From the NCBI RefSeq assembly GCF_000009265.1, contig NC_008380.1:4278501-4342500 (forward strand): a stretch of DNA of 64,000 bases. The letters run 5' to 3'. The notes below the pieces were generated by a model that ran no database searches, was not told the origin of the DNA, and saw only the letters and a program-made list of their open reading frames with translations. Positions 63,571 through 64,000 of this stretch are shown here, piece after piece (positions within the stretch are counted from its first letter, which is position 1; the number at the start of each line of letters is the position of its first letter). Source of the DNA: Rhizobium johnstonii 3841. Lineage in GTDB: Bacteria; Pseudomonadota; Alphaproteobacteria; Rhizobiales; Rhizobiaceae. A program made the translations under genes and the position numbers.

Positions 63571-63674
63571 CTGGCGCATCGGCCCGAAAATCGGAATCGA
63601 TTTTCGGAAAGCACGATGCGTCGATCCAAAGTGTTACAGCGTCCTTTGCGCGTCTGAAGGACGCGCGGTGCTGT
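63571..63674 (-). repeat. RIME-like element, copy C (inverted)
   Basis: 104 bp, reverse orientation of copies A and B, between the cyclase and the response-regulator gene. Both internal palindromes are intact. Confidence 0.82.
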
Positions 63675-63744
63675 AAGCTTGAAAATCGCTGTGACATCCC
63701 TGCTTCGTCTCTGTAATCTCCCTTGAAAAACAGGGGGAACATCC

Positions 63745-64000
63745 GTGCGCATCCTACTCACCGAAGACAATATCGCGCTGGCCGACGGCCTGTCGGCGAT
63801 TTTGCGCGGCACGGGCCATGCCGTCGATGTCGTCCATGACGGGGCGTCTGCCAATGCGGTCATCGCAGCGGAAAATTTCGATCTGGTGATCCTCGACCTC
63901 AACCTGCCGGAGATGGACGGGCTCGACGTGCTGCGCGCCATGCGCGCCCGGCAGAACCAGGCGGCCGTCCTCATCCTGACGGCGCGCGGCACGCCGGAAG
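63745..64000 (+). CDS. OmpR/TctD-type response regulator (3' truncated)
   Basis: GTG 63745 follows GGGGGAAC. The 85 visible codons are a receiver domain: VRILLTEDNIALADGLSAIL, FDLVILDLNLPEMDG (phospho-Asp), VLILTARGTPE. It runs off the right edge before its output domain. Closest by eye to TctD/QseB-type regulators, which control tctCBA in other bacteria; the symbol is withheld because the rest is unseen. Confidence 0.85.
   Translation, partial: MRILLTEDNIALADGLSAILRGTGHAVDVVHDGASANAVIAAENFDLVILDLNLPEMDGLDVLRAMRARQNQAAVLILTARGTPE

Overview
The window looks like chromosomal DNA of a fast-growing Rhizobium of the R. etli / R. leguminosarum type. The reasons are high G+C, short intergenic gaps, a homospermidine synthase, an Omp10-type lipoprotein, GapR (DUF2312), DUF1036, DUF1244 and DUF882 proteins, CpdR, and three copies of a RIME-like intergenic palindromic element. 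I see no prophage, integron, transposase, CRISPR array or plasmid replication gene. This is mostly core genome, and the novelty lies mainly in regulatory RNA, small genes and broken genes.

Layout. 1-9.9 kb holds a truncated XRE regulator, gamma-glutamyltransferase, a serine/threonine dehydratase, an SDR, a GlxA-type regulator with a clear inverted-repeat operator, a PhyH oxygenase, a LysR divergent from a tautomerase-cupin-DUF4865 operon, and a LysE exporter. 10-17.3 kb holds DUF1036-pykA, an N-formylglutamate amidohydrolase, DUF1244, gapR, a DUF882 peptidase and a sigma-54 response regulator. 17.6-29.6 kb holds pepF, a pabB/pabC-like pair with two small proteins, hss, omp10, an amber-interrupted membrane gene, a 5'-nucleotidase fused to a LysM-like tail, hemH and qmcA-nfeD. 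29.6-36.1 kb is envelope biology: kdsD, an outer-membrane barrel, galU, a lytic transglycosylase and a degenerate SGNH protein. 36.2-42.7 kb is glutamate synthase (gltD, gltB). 43-50.7 kb holds threonine aldolase, LysR and a BASS transporter, a small heat-shock gene with a heat-shock promoter and RNA thermometer, a lysophospholipase-like hydrolase, hisN, a candidate sRNA, a second formylglutamate amidohydrolase and cpdR. 50.8-55.6 kb holds tRNA-Val(GAC), several small unknown proteins, an SNase-like protein, MgtC and DUF475 behind a structured leader. 55.8-64 kb holds tctCBA, a solute-binding protein, a frameshifted carbamoyltransferase, a cyclase-TPR protein and the start of a TctD-like response regulator.

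How the parts fit. Several blocks are regulator/target pairs: LysR with tautomerase-cupin-DUF4865, LysR with BASS, and tctCBA with a likely TctD. Others are envelope (kdsD, galU, omp, mltB, DUF459), nitrogen and amino-acid metabolism (gltBD, formylglutamate hydrolases, hisN, ltaE, pabBC) and cell-cycle control (gapR, cpdR).

The observations most worth following are: a CU-rich candidate sRNA at 49153-49231 with its own promoter-like elements and terminator; a three-helix leader plus terminator-like hairpin and overlapping uORF before DUF475; an RpoH promoter plus ROSE-type thermometer before hsp20; a SGNH protein lacking both the nucleophile Ser and the catalytic His; two broken genes; and an oppositely oriented RIME pair that separates tctCBA from a tctD-like gene. 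All family calls come from reading translations by eye. No database search was possible.
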